From Melioribacteraceae bacterium (lineage in GTDB: Bacteria > Bacteroidota > Ignavibacteria > Ignavibacteriales > Melioribacteraceae), in contig JAEINS010000019.1 in NCBI GenBank assembly GCA_016342755.1, positions 1 to 64,000 of the forward strand: 64,000 nt of DNA, given 5' to 3'. The translations under genes and the position numbers were made by a program. Shown here piece by piece: positions 36,599 to 47,060 of the stretch (positions within the stretch are counted from its first letter, which is position 1; every line of letters begins with the position of its first letter). The notes under the pieces were generated by a model. It did not search any database and had not been told where the DNA came from. It saw nothing but the letters and a program-made list of their open reading frames with translations.

Positions 36599-37964
36599 TA
36601 TTGTAATTATTATACTGTTTTTTCTTATTGTTATCTTAATTGGTTTTTTTGCCGGAAGAAATGATAAAGATTCGGCCGACGGGTTTTTACTCTCTGGAAG
36701 GAAAGTGGGATTAACTCTTTTTATTCTTACTACGGTTTCAACATGGTATGGCGGAATTCTCGGAGTTGGTGAATTTTCTTATAGATACGGAGTCGCAAGC
36801 TGGTTTACACAGGGATTTCCATATTATGTATTTGCCATTATTTTTGCCTTATTATTTGCGAAAAAGATAAACAAATCTAAACTTTATACAATCCCGGATA
36901 AAATTGAAGAAACATACGGCAAAACTGCGGGATTGTTAACGGCAATTTTAATTTTTATTCTTGTCTCCCCGGCACCTTATTTACTGATGGTTGGAAATCT
37001 TCTTACACTAATATTTGACATCCCGATTTTTATAAGTCTTATTTTAGGACTACTAATTTCAATAGTTTATTTATTGAAAAGCGGTTATAAAGCGGATCTT
37101 TATACTGATGTCTTTCAATTTTTTGTAATGTTTATTGGTTTTATAATTATTTGTATTGTTGCCGTTTCTAATTTTGGCGGAATTAAATTTCTTTCTGCAA
37201 ATTTACCTGCGCAGCATCTAACATTATCCGGCGGAAACTCATTCACCTTTATTCTGGTCTGGTTTTTTATTGCATTATGGACCTTTACCGATCCGGGTTT
37301 TCATCAGAGATGTTATTCTGCAAAGAATGGAGGCGTTGCAAAAAAAGGTATTATAATTTCAGTCGGGCTATGGATTTTATTTGATTTCCTTACAAATACA
37401 ACCGGTTTATACACAGTTGCAATATTACCTAATCTTGAAAATCCTGTAAATGCTTTCCCAATGCTGGCTGAGAAAATTCTGAGCCCGGGATTAAAAGGAA
37501 TTTTTTATGCGGCGCTTTTTGCTACAATTATATCAACCCTAAACAGTTTTTTATTTTTAAGTGCAACAACGTTTGGGCGCGATTTTATATTCAAGTACAC
37601 AAAAGCAAAAGATGAAAGTAAAATCCCTAATTATACCCGTATAGGTTTAGCAATAACTGCTGTAATTGCTGTTATAATGGCACTTTTATTTCCATCGGTA
37701 ATTGAACTTTGGTACACAGTTGGAAGCATATGTATTCCGGGAATTATATTTCTAATCTTTGGCGCATATTATTCAAAACTTAGAATTAATAATAATTACG
37801 CTATTGCTGAAATTTTAGCTGGAAGTATTTCAAGTTCAGTCTGGTATTTTTTACGTCCTCAGTTTATTGGGATACAGATAATATATGAAATAGAGCCTAT
37901 GATAGTTGGATTAGCAGCAGCGGGAGTTGTGCATCTTACTGGTATTCTGAAAAAAGATTTCTAA
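36576..37964 (+). CDS. Sodium:solute symporter (SSS family), probable thiamin importer
   Basis: The 462-residue inner-membrane protein has about 13 helices. SSS features include DGFLLSGRKVGL after the first helix, TVSTWYGGILGVGE (sodium-site helix region) and the central FTDPGFHQRCYSAKN segment. SSS proteins drive uptake of solutes such as pantothenate, proline or sugars with Na+. Location in a TPP-riboswitch operon, overlapping thiN by 23 bp, makes thiamin or a thiamin precursor the likely cargo. GAGGG precedes the ATG. In many Bacteroidetes the equivalent position is held by PnuT, so this is a non-homologous replacement if the inference holds. Confidence 0.88.
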   Translation: MVSFAVLDIVIIILFFLIVILIGFFAGRNDKDSADGFLLSGRKVGLTLFILTTVSTWYGGILGVGEFSYRYGVASWFTQGFPYYVFAIIFALLFAKKINKSKLYTIPDKIEETYGKTAGLLTAILIFILVSPAPYLLMVGNLLTLIFDIPIFISLILGLLISIVYLLKSGYKADLYTDVFQFFVMFIGFIIICIVAVSNFGGIKFLSANLPAQHLTLSGGNSFTFILVWFFIALWTFTDPGFHQRCYSAKNGGVAKKGIIISVGLWILFDFLTNTTGLYTVAILPNLENPVNAFPMLAEKILSPGLKGIFYAALFATIISTLNSFLFLSATTFGRDFIFKYTKAKDESKIPNYTRIGLAITAVIAVIMALLFPSVIELWYTVGSICIPGIIFLIFGAYYSKLRINNNYAIAEILAGSISSSVWYFLRPQFIGIQIIYEIEPMIVGLAAAGVVHLTGILKKDF

Positions 37965-37974
37965 GGTAAAAAGT

Positions 37975-38007
37975 AAAGATGACATCTTTTAAAAAGATGT
38001 CATCTTT
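37975..38007. terminator. Hairpin between the symporter and tyrS; second copy of the dispersed palindrome
   Basis: The arms aaagatgacatcttt and aaagatgtcatcttt (15 bp each) with a three-base loop lie between convergent genes. It matches the hairpin at 25837-25870 and probably acts as a bidirectional terminator. Confidence 0.8.
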
Positions 38008-38029
38008 AAATAACAATAATCACACAAAA

Positions 38030-39256
38030 TTATTTTACAAGTAACTTTATAAATTTTCTCTTGCCAACCTTAAGGATTTTCTCAGAATCAAATTTAACTA
38101 CTGATTTAAAATCCGTTATTTTTTCACTGTCTAATGTTACTCCACCTTGTTGAACTAACCTGCGAGCTTCACCTTTAGAAAGGGAGAATTTAATTTCAAC
38201 AATTAAATCTAATAAACCAATTTCTTCTAAAGTTGGAGTATATTCTGGGATATCATCTGGAATATCCTTTTTAATAAAAATTTTATCGAAGGCTTCCTGA
38301 GCTTCCAAACCTTTTCCTTCACCATGGTACATATCCACAAGTTTACGAGCAAGATCACGCTTAATATTTCTTGGATTTACTGAATCATTCTCTAAATTTG
38401 ATTTCAAACTTGCTAATTCTTCATTGGTAATGTCTGTCGCCAATTCGTAATATGTATAAATTAAATTGTCTGGTATTGAAAGAGTTTTTCCGAACATATC
38501 GTTTGGTGCGTCATCAAGACCAATGTAATTATCATACGATTTACTCATTTTCTCAACACCGTCAGTTCCAACCAAAATAGGCATTGTTAAAATAACCTGG
38601 GGTTCCATTCCATATTCGCGCTGAATATCACGGCCGACAAGTAAATTAAATTTCTGATCAGTTCCGCCAAGTTCCACATCAGCTTCAATTGCTACTGAAT
38701 CGTATGCCTGAGCAAGCGGATAAAGAATTTCGTGCATACTAATTGGAACTCCGCCTTTGTAACGTTTTGTAAAATCATCGCGTTCCAGCATTCTGGCAAC
38801 TGTATATCTCGAAGCTAATTTAATAACATCTTCAAAACTCATTTTCCCAAGCCAATCGGAATTATAAACCAGCTTAGTTTTTTCATTATCTAAAATTTTT
38901 GAGGCCTGTTCAACATAAGACTTTGCGTTTTCTCTACTTTGTTCAAAAGTAAGAGGCGGACGTGTACTGTTTCTTCCAGTCGGATCGCCAATCATTCCGG
39001 TAAAATCACCAATTAATAAAATTGCCTGATGACCTAATTTTTGGAACTGTGCTAATTTTCTAAGAACAACAGAGTGACCAAGATGTAAATCGGGCCGTGT
39101 CGGGTCGCATCCTAACTTAATATTTAGCGGTTTATTTTCTTTTAGAGATTTTTCAAGTTTCTTTGCTAATTCCTCTTCGGGAATAATTTCAGAAGTTCCT
39201 CTTTTAATAAAATCCATCTGTTCGTTTACAGAGGGGAATAAAATTTTATCACTCAA
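38030..39256 (-). CDS. tyrS: Tyrosyl-tRNA synthetase
   Basis: This enzyme charges tRNA-Tyr. The 408-residue class I synthetase has the HIGH-type motif HLGH in [14 protein letters not shown] and the KMSKS motif in [11 protein letters not shown]-terminal S4 RNA-binding domain ends the protein (about 345-405, with [14 protein letters not shown]). The [10 protein letters not shown] and KMSKSYDN sequences place it with the TyrZ-like bacterial subgroup. It follows smpB by 44 bp on the same strand, and the two probably form one transcript. Confidence 0.95.
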   Translation of the reverse strand: MSDKILFPSVNEQMDFIKRGTSEIIPEEELAKKLEKSLKENKPLNIKLGCDPTRPDLHLGHSVVLRKLAQFQKLGHQAILLIGDFTGMIGDPTGRNSTRPPLTFEQSRENAKSYVEQASKILDNEKTKLVYNSDWLGKMSFEDVIKLASRYTVARMLERDDFTKRYKGGVPISMHEILYPLAQAYDSVAIEADVELGGTDQKFNLLVGRDIQREYGMEPQVILTMPILVGTDGVEKMSKSYDNYIGLDDAPNDMFGKTLSIPDNLIYTYYELATDITNEELASLKSNLENDSVNPRNIKRDLARKLVDMYHGEGKGLEAQEAFDKIFIKKDIPDDIPEYTPTLEEIGLLDLIVEIKFSLSKGEARRLVQQGGVTLDSEKITDFKSVVKFDSEKILKVGKRKFIKLLVK

Positions 39257-39300
39257 TTTATTTCTCCAATAATTAAAACTTTGTAAATTTTAGATTTAGG

Positions 39301-39759
39301 TTAGTTTTTTAGATACCTGTCAAGATCTCTTTTTACATCGCGTTCTTTTATATCGTCACGTTTATCATAAGATTTTTTACCTTTACACAAACCTAATTCA
39401 ACTTTAACTTTCCCATTCAAAAAATATAAACGCAAGGGAACCAGAGTATGGCCTTTCTCATTTATTTTTGAACTGAGTTTTTTGATTTCACGTTTGTTTA
39501 GAAGTAATTTTCTTATACGAAGAGGATCATGATTATTGATATTGCCAAAATCATAAACTCCAATGTGAGCGCTGTTTAACCATACTTCGTTGTTTTTTAT
39601 AGAAGCATAAGCATCGGAAAGGTTTGCTTTATTTTGTCGTAAAGCTTTAACTTCAGTACCAAGTAAAACAATACCGGCTTCATAACTTTGTATAACAAAG
39701 TAATCGTGCCGTGCTTTCCGATTTACTGTAATATTTTTTTCTACTATTTTTTCTGACAT
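39301..39759 (-). CDS. smpB: SsrA-binding protein SmpB
   Basis: SmpB brings tmRNA to stalled ribosomes for trans-translation. The 152-residue protein has the family segments NRKARHDYFVIQSYEAGIVLLGTEVKALR, read in order from about residue 11, then AHIGVYDFGN and RKLLLNKREI. The basic C-terminal tail (GKKSYDKRDDIKERD) enters the decoding centre. No tmRNA gene was recognised nearby. Confidence 0.96.
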   Translation of the reverse strand: MSEKIVEKNITVNRKARHDYFVIQSYEAGIVLLGTEVKALRQNKANLSDAYASIKNNEVWLNSAHIGVYDFGNINNHDPLRIRKLLLNKREIKKLSSKINEKGHTLVPLRLYFLNGKVKVELGLCKGKKSYDKRDDIKERDVKRDLDRYLKN

Positions 39760-39941
39760 AATAATTCAAATTAAAAGAAACAAAAATATTAAAATTACAC
39801 TAGAAATGTTACATTACTGTATAATTAAATAATAATCTTTTAACAATTCCTATATATTCCGAATTGAAGAGGTTAAAATATCACTTTATTTTGATATATA
39901 TTTTATTAGTTTATTATTTATATAATGTGAAAGGAAAGAAT

Positions 39942-40160
39942 ATGCCATCGATGTGTACAAAATGTTTTGCCTGCAGACATTTTAAGTATTCAAAAACTTC
40001 GGATGTTTTTAAGTGCGCAGCGTTCCCAGATAAAATCCCTAATGAAATTTTATTCGGAGATTTTGAACATAACAGACTTCACCCCCAACAAAACAACTCT
40101 GTTTTATTTGAACCCATAGGGGTAGTAGTTAAAGAAAAATTTATATCCCAATCAGTTTAA
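39942..40160 (+). CDS. Small cysteine-rich protein, unknown function
   Basis: The roughly 72-residue protein starts MPSMCTKCFACRHF. Four Cys and one late His, in the pattern C-x2-C-x2-C-R-H followed by KCAAFPDKIPNEILFG and a final H, suggest a zinc-binding or iron-sulfur knuckle. The ATG at 39942 is chosen because GGAAAG lies just upstream; the longer TTG start at 39864 would add a hydrophobic stretch. I do not know a function. Similar short proteins with a C..FP..IP..I..G pattern seem familiar from other anaerobes, but I cannot name the family. Confidence 0.6.
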   Translation: MPSMCTKCFACRHFKYSKTSDVFKCAAFPDKIPNEILFGDFEHNRLHPQQNNSVLFEPIGVVVKEKFISQSV

Positions 40161-40168
40161 CAAGACAA

Positions 40169-40492
40169 CTAAGCTTCTAATAACTTTAATACCTGATCTG
40201 GTGATAAATTAACCTGAGATTTTTCTGCTGTTTTTCCATCATTTAACATAGCAACCATTGCCTCTTGCAATGTTTGCAGTGCCTCATCATAGCTAGAAAT
40301 AGGGTTGTTTTTCCCTGAATCAATAGCTTCTGATTTAATCTGAAGTTCTTCAGCACCTGACATTAAGTCTTTTTTATCAACAAGAACGTTGGCTTTTGGC
40401 TCTTGTTTAGTTTCGGTTTTTCTGGATTGATTTGTGACCGGTTTCCCTGCCGGATTTAAACTTCCCTGTCCAGTAACATTTCCTATTCCCAT
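40169..40492 (-). CDS. Small hydrophilic protein, unknown function
   Basis: The 107-residue protein has no Cys and no membrane segment. Residues 1-45 are Gly/Asn/Lys-rich and probably disordered. A helical region follows (SYDEALQTLQEAMVAMLNDG), and the C-terminus SPDQVLKLLEA could be a short interaction motif. A perfect AGGAGG lies before the ATG, which supports that it is a real, well-translated gene. It was compared by eye with FlgM-like anti-sigma factors, without a convincing match. Confidence 0.6.
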   Translation of the reverse strand: MGIGNVTGQGSLNPAGKPVTNQSRKTETKQEPKANVLVDKKDLMSGAEELQIKSEAIDSGKNNPISSYDEALQTLQEAMVAMLNDGKTAEKSQVNLSPDQVLKLLEA

Positions 40493-40766
40493 TTTTGCCT
40501 CCTTGCAAAATGCAATATTATTAGGTATAACTTTCCTAACAAATTATCGGCAGCTAATTAAAAAACTTTAGCGAAAAAATAAAAAATATTTTAATGTGTT
40601 TTTGGATTGGATTAAGCAATTAAAATAAAAAGACGACAATATCTCAAAATGTGTTTTATCTGTTAAAAGAGTTTAGTTACGTTTATATATTGGAATGATA
40701 TTCACCTTTAAAATTACCAAATAGTTTTTTACCTTAAGTTTTATAATTTAATTAACTCGCAATTAA

Positions 40767-42980
40767 ATGGAATTTCTTTTGAAGATTTTTTTTAAAAATA
40801 AAAACTACATTATAATCCTATTTCTTTTAATGATCTATGCGGGTAATATTTTTGGGCAATTTTATAGAGATAGTTTATTAGTTCAAATATCTAAGCTTTC
40901 AGACTCGGAGAAATTAACTGAATCAAATAAACTTGCAAATAAATATAGACGTGATGATCCGAGGACGGCAATTGTATTTGGGGATATAGCTCTCGATTTG
41001 GCAATAAAATCTAGTAATTTAGAAGAACAAGGAAAAGCCCTTGCTAATTTGGGTTCATCGTATTTTCTGCTTCAGGAAAATTCGAAGGCAATAGATTATT
41101 TAACCAGAGGCAAAAATATTGCCGCAGACATTGAGGACTATAACACACTGGCAATTTGCTATCAGAATTTAGGTTTCTCTTATAAATATGATACTAATTT
41201 TTCTGAGGCTATAGAATTTTTTCAGCAATCGATTACTTTATGGGAAGAAATTGGTAATAGTGAAAGGGAAATTGCTGCATCTCTTTCGGCAATTGCCAAT
41301 ATTTATAGAGTATTTGATAATTATTCCGGGGCAATTGATCTTTACTTAGAAGCACTGGATTTATACAAACGAATGAATTTTGAAGAAGGAGTAGCCTGGA
41401 TTGATTTTAACATCGGGGTACTTTATAAAAAAAGTCAAAACCATCTAAAGGCTCATACTTATTTAACACGAGCGCTTAATAAGTACACAGAATTAAATGA
41501 TAAATCTGCTGTTGATAATAAAAACGGCATTGCAATGTGTTATTCGCAGCTTGCAAGTGTTGAAAGAAAATTAGGGAATTTTGAAAAAGCAATTGAGATT
41601 GGAGAGAAAGCTCTAAATTTTAGATTAGAATCTGGAATAAAATCCGTAATTGCCGAAGAATATAGTAATCTTGGAAGAATATATTTTGATATTGGTAATA
41701 TTGATATAGCAAAAAAATATTTAGAAGAAGGTTATCAATATAAAATTGAATCGAATGATAATAACGGGATGGCGATTATCTTAAGATATTTAGCTCTTAT
41801 CGCATTAAAAAATAACGAGTTAAAAAAGGGTGATCAATATTTAGCAATTGCTCTTGAAAAAGCTTCACAGTCTAATTCATTATTAAATTTGCAGGATATA
41901 TATCAGACTTATTCTGAAATATATGAAAAACGGGGTTTATACAAAAAATCTTTGGAAATGAATAAATTATTTATGACTTACAAAGACAGTATTTTTAGTG
42001 ATGAAAACTCGAGAAAGATTTTAATTAAGGAAATTGAATATAAATCTCATAAAAAAGAAGAAGAGAACCAGGCGTTAAGAGCCGAAAACAGGATTAAAGA
42101 GCTTGAAATAAATGAAGAAAGAGTTTATAGCAATTTATTATTGGTTATAACTCTATCTATTATTGTTTTGGTTATTTTGTTTTATTCTAAGTATAGAAAT
42201 CAGAAAACGGCTAATGCTGAGATTGATAAACAAAAAGAAGAGTTAGATAGTAAAAATAAAGAACTTTTAGAAATTGCTACTAAACTTACCGAAAGTAATG
42301 CGGAAAAAGATAAATTTTTCTCAATAATTTCTCATGATCTAAAAAGTCCGTTTACATCTTTATTGGGTTATTCTAAATTACTAAGTGAAAATTATGTGGA
42401 TTTTAACAAAGAAGAAATTCAGGATATTGTTTCTTCAATGTATTCGGGTATTAAAAATGTTTATCAATTAATTGAAGATCTGCTTTCATGGGCAAATACA
42501 CAGACTGGTAAAGTTGATTTCTTTCCAAAAGAATTAGTTCTTAAAGAAATAGTTGAGAATGTAATTGATCTGACAAAAAGAACTGCTGAAACTAAAGGGA
42601 TTAATGTTGATTCAGATATAAATCCGAAACATATTGTAATTGCTGATAAAAATATGCTAAATTCGATCTTGAGAAATTTGCTAACCAATGCTATAAAATT
42701 TTCAAAAAATAATGATTATATTTATATCTCATCAATTATAGAAGATAAATTTATTAAAGTAGTTGTTCAGGATTCCGGAATAGGAATAAATGATGAAGAT
42801 CTGATTGATATTTTTAAGCTTGATGTAAGAAAATCGCGGATTGGAACAATGAATGAAAAAGGAACTGGATTAGGACTTACTATGTGCCGGGAGTTTGTAG
42901 AAAAAAATGGCGGTAAGATTTGGGTCGAAAGTAAAGAGAACAGCGGTACAACTTTTTATTTTACACTAAAAACAAATTAG
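40767..42980 (+). CDS. TPR-repeat sensor histidine kinase
   Basis: The 737-residue membrane kinase has a signal or first membrane helix at about 13-30. A periplasmic array of tetratricopeptide repeats follows (about 60-420), then a coiled segment, a membrane helix at about 455-475 and a second coiled linker. The HisKA domain has the phosphorylated His523 in SIISHDLKSPF. The HATPase domain shows NLLTNAIKFS (N box), DSGIGI (G1) and GTGLGLTM (G2). No response regulator is adjacent, so its partner is unknown. Its sensory half resembles that of the TPR-AraC protein at 10331, so both may read similar envelope cues. Confidence 0.93.
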   Translation: MEFLLKIFFKNKNYIIILFLLMIYAGNIFGQFYRDSLLVQISKLSDSEKLTESNKLANKYRRDDPRTAIVFGDIALDLAIKSSNLEEQGKALANLGSSYFLLQENSKAIDYLTRGKNIAADIEDYNTLAICYQNLGFSYKYDTNFSEAIEFFQQSITLWEEIGNSEREIAASLSAIANIYRVFDNYSGAIDLYLEALDLYKRMNFEEGVAWIDFNIGVLYKKSQNHLKAHTYLTRALNKYTELNDKSAVDNKNGIAMCYSQLASVERKLGNFEKAIEIGEKALNFRLESGIKSVIAEEYSNLGRIYFDIGNIDIAKKYLEEGYQYKIESNDNNGMAIILRYLALIALKNNELKKGDQYLAIALEKASQSNSLLNLQDIYQTYSEIYEKRGLYKKSLEMNKLFMTYKDSIFSDENSRKILIKEIEYKSHKKEEENQALRAENRIKELEINEERVYSNLLLVITLSIIVLVILFYSKYRNQKTANAEIDKQKEELDSKNKELLEIATKLTESNAEKDKFFSIISHDLKSPFTSLLGYSKLLSENYVDFNKEEIQDIVSSMYSGIKNVYQLIEDLLSWANTQTGKVDFFPKELVLKEIVENVIDLTKRTAETKGINVDSDINPKHIVIADKNMLNSILRNLLTNAIKFSKNNDYIYISSIIEDKFIKVVVQDSGIGINDEDLIDIFKLDVRKSRIGTMNEKGTGLGLTMCREFVEKNGGKIWVESKENSGTTFYFTLKTN

Positions 42981-43073
42981 TTAAAAGGTTCATTTTTCAA
43001 TATTTTAGTTTTGCCAATACAAAAAAATATACGTAACTTTATGGCTAAAAATTTTTTCAATTTGGTGAAATAA

Positions 43074-44243
43074 ATGAGCAGATTTCCCGGAGTTGATTAC
43101 TATAATACGGAAGAACTTTTTTCTGAAGAAGAAATAATGGTAAGGGATTCCGTCCGTGAATTTGTAACTTCAGAAGTACTTCCAATAATTGAGATTAACT
43201 ATCAAAAATCAGCTTTTCCTAAAGATTTAATTCCCAAACTAGCAGAACTTGGAATTTTTGGTATGACATTACCCGAAAAATATGGTTGTGCTGAAATGAA
43301 TAATATGTCTTACGGACTTGTTATGCAGGAATTGGAAAGAGGAGACAGCGGAGTTAGAAGTTTTGCTTCAGTCCAAAGTGCATTGGTTATGTATCCAATC
43401 TACCAATTTGGTTCTGAAAAGCAAAAACAGAAGTGGCTTCCTAAATTAGCATCTGCTGAAGTAATTGGCTGTTTCGGATTAACTGAACCTGACTTTGGAT
43501 CTAATCCCGGCGGATTAGTAACTAAAGCTGAAAAGGTTGATGGCGGTTATAAACTTAATGGCGCCAAAATGTGGATTACAAATGGTTCAATTGCTGATAT
43601 TGCAATAGTCTGGGCAAAATTGGATAATTTAATTCATGGATTTATTGTTGAAAAAGAATTTGATGGTTTTTCTTCCCCGGAAATGAAAGAGAAACATTCA
43701 TTAAAAGCTTCTATTACTTCCGAGCTTGTTTTGGATGATGTTTTTGTCCCGGATGAAAATAAATTACCAAATACTTCGGGATTAAAATCAGCGCTTATGT
43801 GTTTAAATCAGGCAAGATTTGGAATTGCCTGGGGTGTTGTCGGATCAATGATGGAATGTTATAATTGCGCGTTAGATTATTCTAAATCCCGAATTCAATT
43901 TAATAAGCCAATTTCTTCATTTCAGATAACCCAGCAGAAATTAGTAAATATGCTAAACGAAATTACAAAAGCACAGCTTTTAAATTGGCGTTTAGCAAAA
44001 CTTAAAGATGATAATAAATTAAAATATCCACAAGTTTCGTTAGCTAAACGTAATAATTGTGAACAGTCACTTATTGTTGCCAGGGAAGCAAGAGAAATTT
44101 TAGGAGCTAATGGAATTTTAAGTGAATATCCTGTTATGAGGCATGCCGCCAACCTGGAATCGGTTAAAACCTATGAAGGTACTCATGAGATGCATACTCT
44201 TATTTTAGGAGAAGACATAACAGGAATGCCTGCGTTTGAATAA
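43074..44243 (+). CDS. Acyl-CoA dehydrogenase, glutaryl-CoA dehydrogenase-like
   Basis: The 389-residue FAD enzyme oxidises an acyl-CoA at the alpha-beta bond. Key segments are [16 protein letters not shown] (FAD/substrate), [15 protein letters not shown], and the catalytic-base region [15 protein letters not shown] with Glu368. The TEPDFGSNP segment and the position of the YEGTH motif fit the glutaryl-CoA dehydrogenase subgroup. In anaerobes such enzymes may not decarboxylate, and the acyl chain is uncertain. No ETF genes are nearby. A terminator separates it from guaB. Confidence 0.9.
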   Translation: MSRFPGVDYYNTEELFSEEEIMVRDSVREFVTSEVLPIIEINYQKSAFPKDLIPKLAELGIFGMTLPEKYGCAEMNNMSYGLVMQELERGDSGVRSFASVQSALVMYPIYQFGSEKQKQKWLPKLASAEVIGCFGLTEPDFGSNPGGLVTKAEKVDGGYKLNGAKMWITNGSIADIAIVWAKLDNLIHGFIVEKEFDGFSSPEMKEKHSLKASITSELVLDDVFVPDENKLPNTSGLKSALMCLNQARFGIAWGVVGSMMECYNCALDYSKSRIQFNKPISSFQITQQKLVNMLNEITKAQLLNWRLAKLKDDNKLKYPQVSLAKRNNCEQSLIVAREAREILGANGILSEYPVMRHAANLESVKTYEGTHEMHTLILGEDITGMPAFE

Positions 44244-44248
44244 TTAGG

Positions 44249-44272
44249 AGATCACCATGCGTGATCTTTTTT
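44249..44272 (+). terminator. Terminator of the acyl-CoA dehydrogenase gene
   Basis: The stem agatcac / gtgatct with a catgc loop and six T residues lies directly before guaB. Its T-run overlaps a possible GTG start of guaB at 44261, which argues for the internal ATG. Confidence 0.88.
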
Positions 44273-44290
44273 CATAAATATGAGGTTCTT

Positions 44291-45766
44291 ATGAAAAACA
44301 AAATAGTTTATGAAGGATTAACCTTCGATGATATTCTTTTAATTCCGGCAAGATCGGAAGTATTACCAAGGGATACTGATGTTTCGGCTTATTTAACAAA
44401 AGAAATAAAGTTAAATATTCCCATTTTATCTGCCGCAATGGATACTGTAACTGAATCGAGAATGGCAATTGCTATGGCTGCCCAGGGTGGTTTAGGTATA
44501 ATCCACAAAAATATGTCTATTGAAAGACAAGCTGAAGAGGTAGATAAAGTTAAAAGATCAGAAAGTGGAATGATTGTAGACCCAATAACAATTTCACCTG
44601 ATATAACTGTTTCGGAAGCACTTCAGATAATGAGAAAATATAGAATTTCCGGAATCCCGATTATTGATGACGCTCATAAATTAATTGGGATTTTAACAAA
44701 TCGTGATCTAAGATTTGAGCTGAATGTTAAGCAGGCAGTTAGAGATATTATGACAAAGGATAATCTTATAACAGCTCCGCAGGGAACTACTTTAGAACAG
44801 GCTGAAATCCTTTTACAGAAACATAGAATTGAAAAACTTCCGGTTGTTGATGATAATGGAGTTCTAAAAGGATTAATAACATTCAAGGATATTTCAAAGA
44901 AAAAGAAATTCCCAAATGCGTGCAAAGATGATTTAGGCAGATTAAGAGTCGGAGCGGGTGTTGGAGTAACTCCTGATACAATGGACAGAGTTGAGGCTTT
45001 AGTGAATAATAAGGCTGATGTTATTGTAGTTGATACTGCACACGGACATTCTGTGGGTGTTATTAATATGGTTAAACAAATCCGTCAGAAATATAAAGAT
45101 ATTCAGTTAGTTGCCGGTAATATAGTAACTAAAGAAGCAGCTTTGGAATTAGTTGAAGCTGGTGTTAACGCGGTTAAAGTTGGAATTGGCGCCGGATCAA
45201 TCTGTACAACCCGTGTTGTTGCCGGTGTTGGTGTTCCCCAAATAAGTGCTGTTATGGAAGTTGCTGAAGCTCTTAAAGGAATGGAAATTCCTGTTATAGC
45301 TGATGGCGGTGTTAAACTGACTGGTGATATTCCTAAAGCAATTGCTGCCGGAGCTGATACAATTATGATTGGCGGAATGCTTGCCGGTGTTGATGAAACA
45401 CCTGGCGAAAAAGTTTTATTTGAAGGAAGAAGTTTTAAAGTTTATCGCGGTATGGGATCTCTTGGTGCTATGAAGCAGGGAAGTTCTGATAGATATTTCC
45501 AGGATGCAGAAGAAGATATTAAAAAATTAGTTCCTGAAGGTGTTGAAGGAAGAGTTCCGTATAAAGGATTATTGAGTGACACTGTTTATCAGTTTATTGG
45601 CGGATTAAGAGCCGCAATGGGTTATTGCGGTGTTAGAACTATAAAAGAGATGCAGGATAACGCAAAGTTTGTTAAAATAAGTAGTGCAAGTTTAAGAGAG
45701 AGTCATCCGCATGATGTTATTATAACAAAAGAATCTCCTAATTATCAATCTAAGATGAGTTATTAA
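44291..45766 (+). CDS. guaB: Inosine-5'-monophosphate dehydrogenase
   Basis: This enzyme oxidises IMP to XMP with NAD+, the committed step of GMP synthesis. The roughly 491-residue protein begins with the family sequence [24 protein letters not shown]-domain pair is inserted at about 95-205, and the catalytic loop [17 protein letters not shown] carries the active-site Cys near residue 305. The C-terminal flap has [12 protein letters not shown]. The ATG at 44291 is preferred: GAGG is six bases upstream, and the longer GTG start lies in a terminator hairpin. The glycosyltransferase gene starts 4 bp after the stop. Confidence 0.96.
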   Translation: MKNKIVYEGLTFDDILLIPARSEVLPRDTDVSAYLTKEIKLNIPILSAAMDTVTESRMAIAMAAQGGLGIIHKNMSIERQAEEVDKVKRSESGMIVDPITISPDITVSEALQIMRKYRISGIPIIDDAHKLIGILTNRDLRFELNVKQAVRDIMTKDNLITAPQGTTLEQAEILLQKHRIEKLPVVDDNGVLKGLITFKDISKKKKFPNACKDDLGRLRVGAGVGVTPDTMDRVEALVNNKADVIVVDTAHGHSVGVINMVKQIRQKYKDIQLVAGNIVTKEAALELVEAGVNAVKVGIGAGSICTTRVVAGVGVPQISAVMEVAEALKGMEIPVIADGGVKLTGDIPKAIAAGADTIMIGGMLAGVDETPGEKVLFEGRSFKVYRGMGSLGAMKQGSSDRYFQDAEEDIKKLVPEGVEGRVPYKGLLSDTVYQFIGGLRAAMGYCGVRTIKEMQDNAKFVKISSASLRESHPHDVIITKESPNYQSKMSY

Positions 45767-45770
45767 TAGT

Positions 45771-47060
45771 ATGTTTAAAGTATTAGTACTGGCATATTAT
45801 TTCCCTCCCATGGGGCTAAGCGGAGTTCAGCGTACGTTGAAATTCACTAAGTATATGAAACAGTTCAATTGGGAGCCAACTGTAATTACATGCGGAAATA
45901 CCGGATATTTTGCGCACGATTATTCACTTCTTAAAGAAGCAGAAGATGCCGGGATTAGAATTATTAGAACAGAATCATTCGATCCAAATTCTTTATTGAA
46001 GAAGTATGGAACTATTACAATGCCCCGGGAGATTGTCCGTAAAACTCTCAGCAAAATAAGCAAAACTGTTTTAATACCCGATAACAAGATTTCCTGGGCT
46101 AATAAAGCTTATAAAAAAGCAAAAGAACTTTTACAGACTGAAAAATATGATGCTATTTTTACAACAATCCCTCCATATTCGTCCTTTGTTTCGGCTGCAA
46201 AGTTGAAACAAGAATTTGGAATACCCTTGTTTGTAGATTACCGTGATTTATGGTATGGAAATCATTTTGCCTTTTATCCAACTCCGTATCACAGAGTAAA
46301 ACACAAGAAACTTGAAGCTAATTCTCTAAGATTATGCGATAAAACTATTGTGGTAAATAGGAAAATTAAAGAGAAGCTTTTAGAATATTATCCGTTTTTA
46401 AAACATGATGATGTTGTAATTATTTCTCACGGGTATGATTCGGCTGATTTTGAAAACCTGGTAAAATTACCCAAAACAAATAAAAAAATGCAGTTAACTT
46501 ATTCCGGTATTTTCTATGAAATGATTACTCCAAAATATTTCTTAAAGGCTTTTAAAGAAATAACTAAAGAAAGACCTGATATTGCTGCTAATATTGAACT
46601 AAATTTTATCGGTCATTTTAGAAAAGAAAATCATAAACTTGTTAAGAAACTGGGTCTTCAGCAGTTTGTAAAAGACCATGGCTACATGGATCATAAAGAA
46701 ATGCTGCGCAGACTTGTAATGAGCGATGTCTTATGGATGATGATTGGAAAAAGCAAAAACACCGATACAGTTACTGCCGGAAAGCTTTTTGAGTATTTTG
46801 GCACCAGAAAACCGATAATTGTTTCTGTCCCGGAAGGAGCTTCAAAATTTAATGCTAATGAATATGGTGCGTCTTTTATAACGGAACCGGATAATATAAC
46901 AGAAATTAAAGAAGCAATAATTAAAGTCCATACGCTTTATAAAGCCGGAGAACTTCCCAAGCCAAATGAAGAGTTTATAGAAAGTTTAGACAGAAAAAAT
47001 TTGACAGAAAGGTTAACAACTGAATTTCAATTTTTTATTAAGGAAGAAGTATTAATATGA
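45771..47060 (+). CDS. Glycosyltransferase, GT-B fold (GT4-like)
   Basis: The 429-residue cytoplasmic or membrane-associated enzyme opens with LVLAYYFPPMGLSGVQRT, the glycine-rich loop of GT4-type enzymes. In the C-terminal half ISHGYDSADF and GKLFEYFGTRKPIIVSVPEG occupy the sugar-nucleotide site. It probably transfers a sugar to a surface polysaccharide or glycolipid; donor and acceptor are unknown. It is sandwiched between guaB and purD with 4-bp spacing and a 4-bp overlap, so it is transcribed with purine genes without an obvious functional link. Confidence 0.87.
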   Translation: MFKVLVLAYYFPPMGLSGVQRTLKFTKYMKQFNWEPTVITCGNTGYFAHDYSLLKEAEDAGIRIIRTESFDPNSLLKKYGTITMPREIVRKTLSKISKTVLIPDNKISWANKAYKKAKELLQTEKYDAIFTTIPPYSSFVSAAKLKQEFGIPLFVDYRDLWYGNHFAFYPTPYHRVKHKKLEANSLRLCDKTIVVNRKIKEKLLEYYPFLKHDDVVIISHGYDSADFENLVKLPKTNKKMQLTYSGIFYEMITPKYFLKAFKEITKERPDIAANIELNFIGHFRKENHKLVKKLGLQQFVKDHGYMDHKEMLRRLVMSDVLWMMIGKSKNTDTVTAGKLFEYFGTRKPIIVSVPEGASKFNANEYGASFITEPDNITEIKEAIIKVHTLYKAGELPKPNEEFIESLDRKNLTERLTTEFQFFIKEEVLI

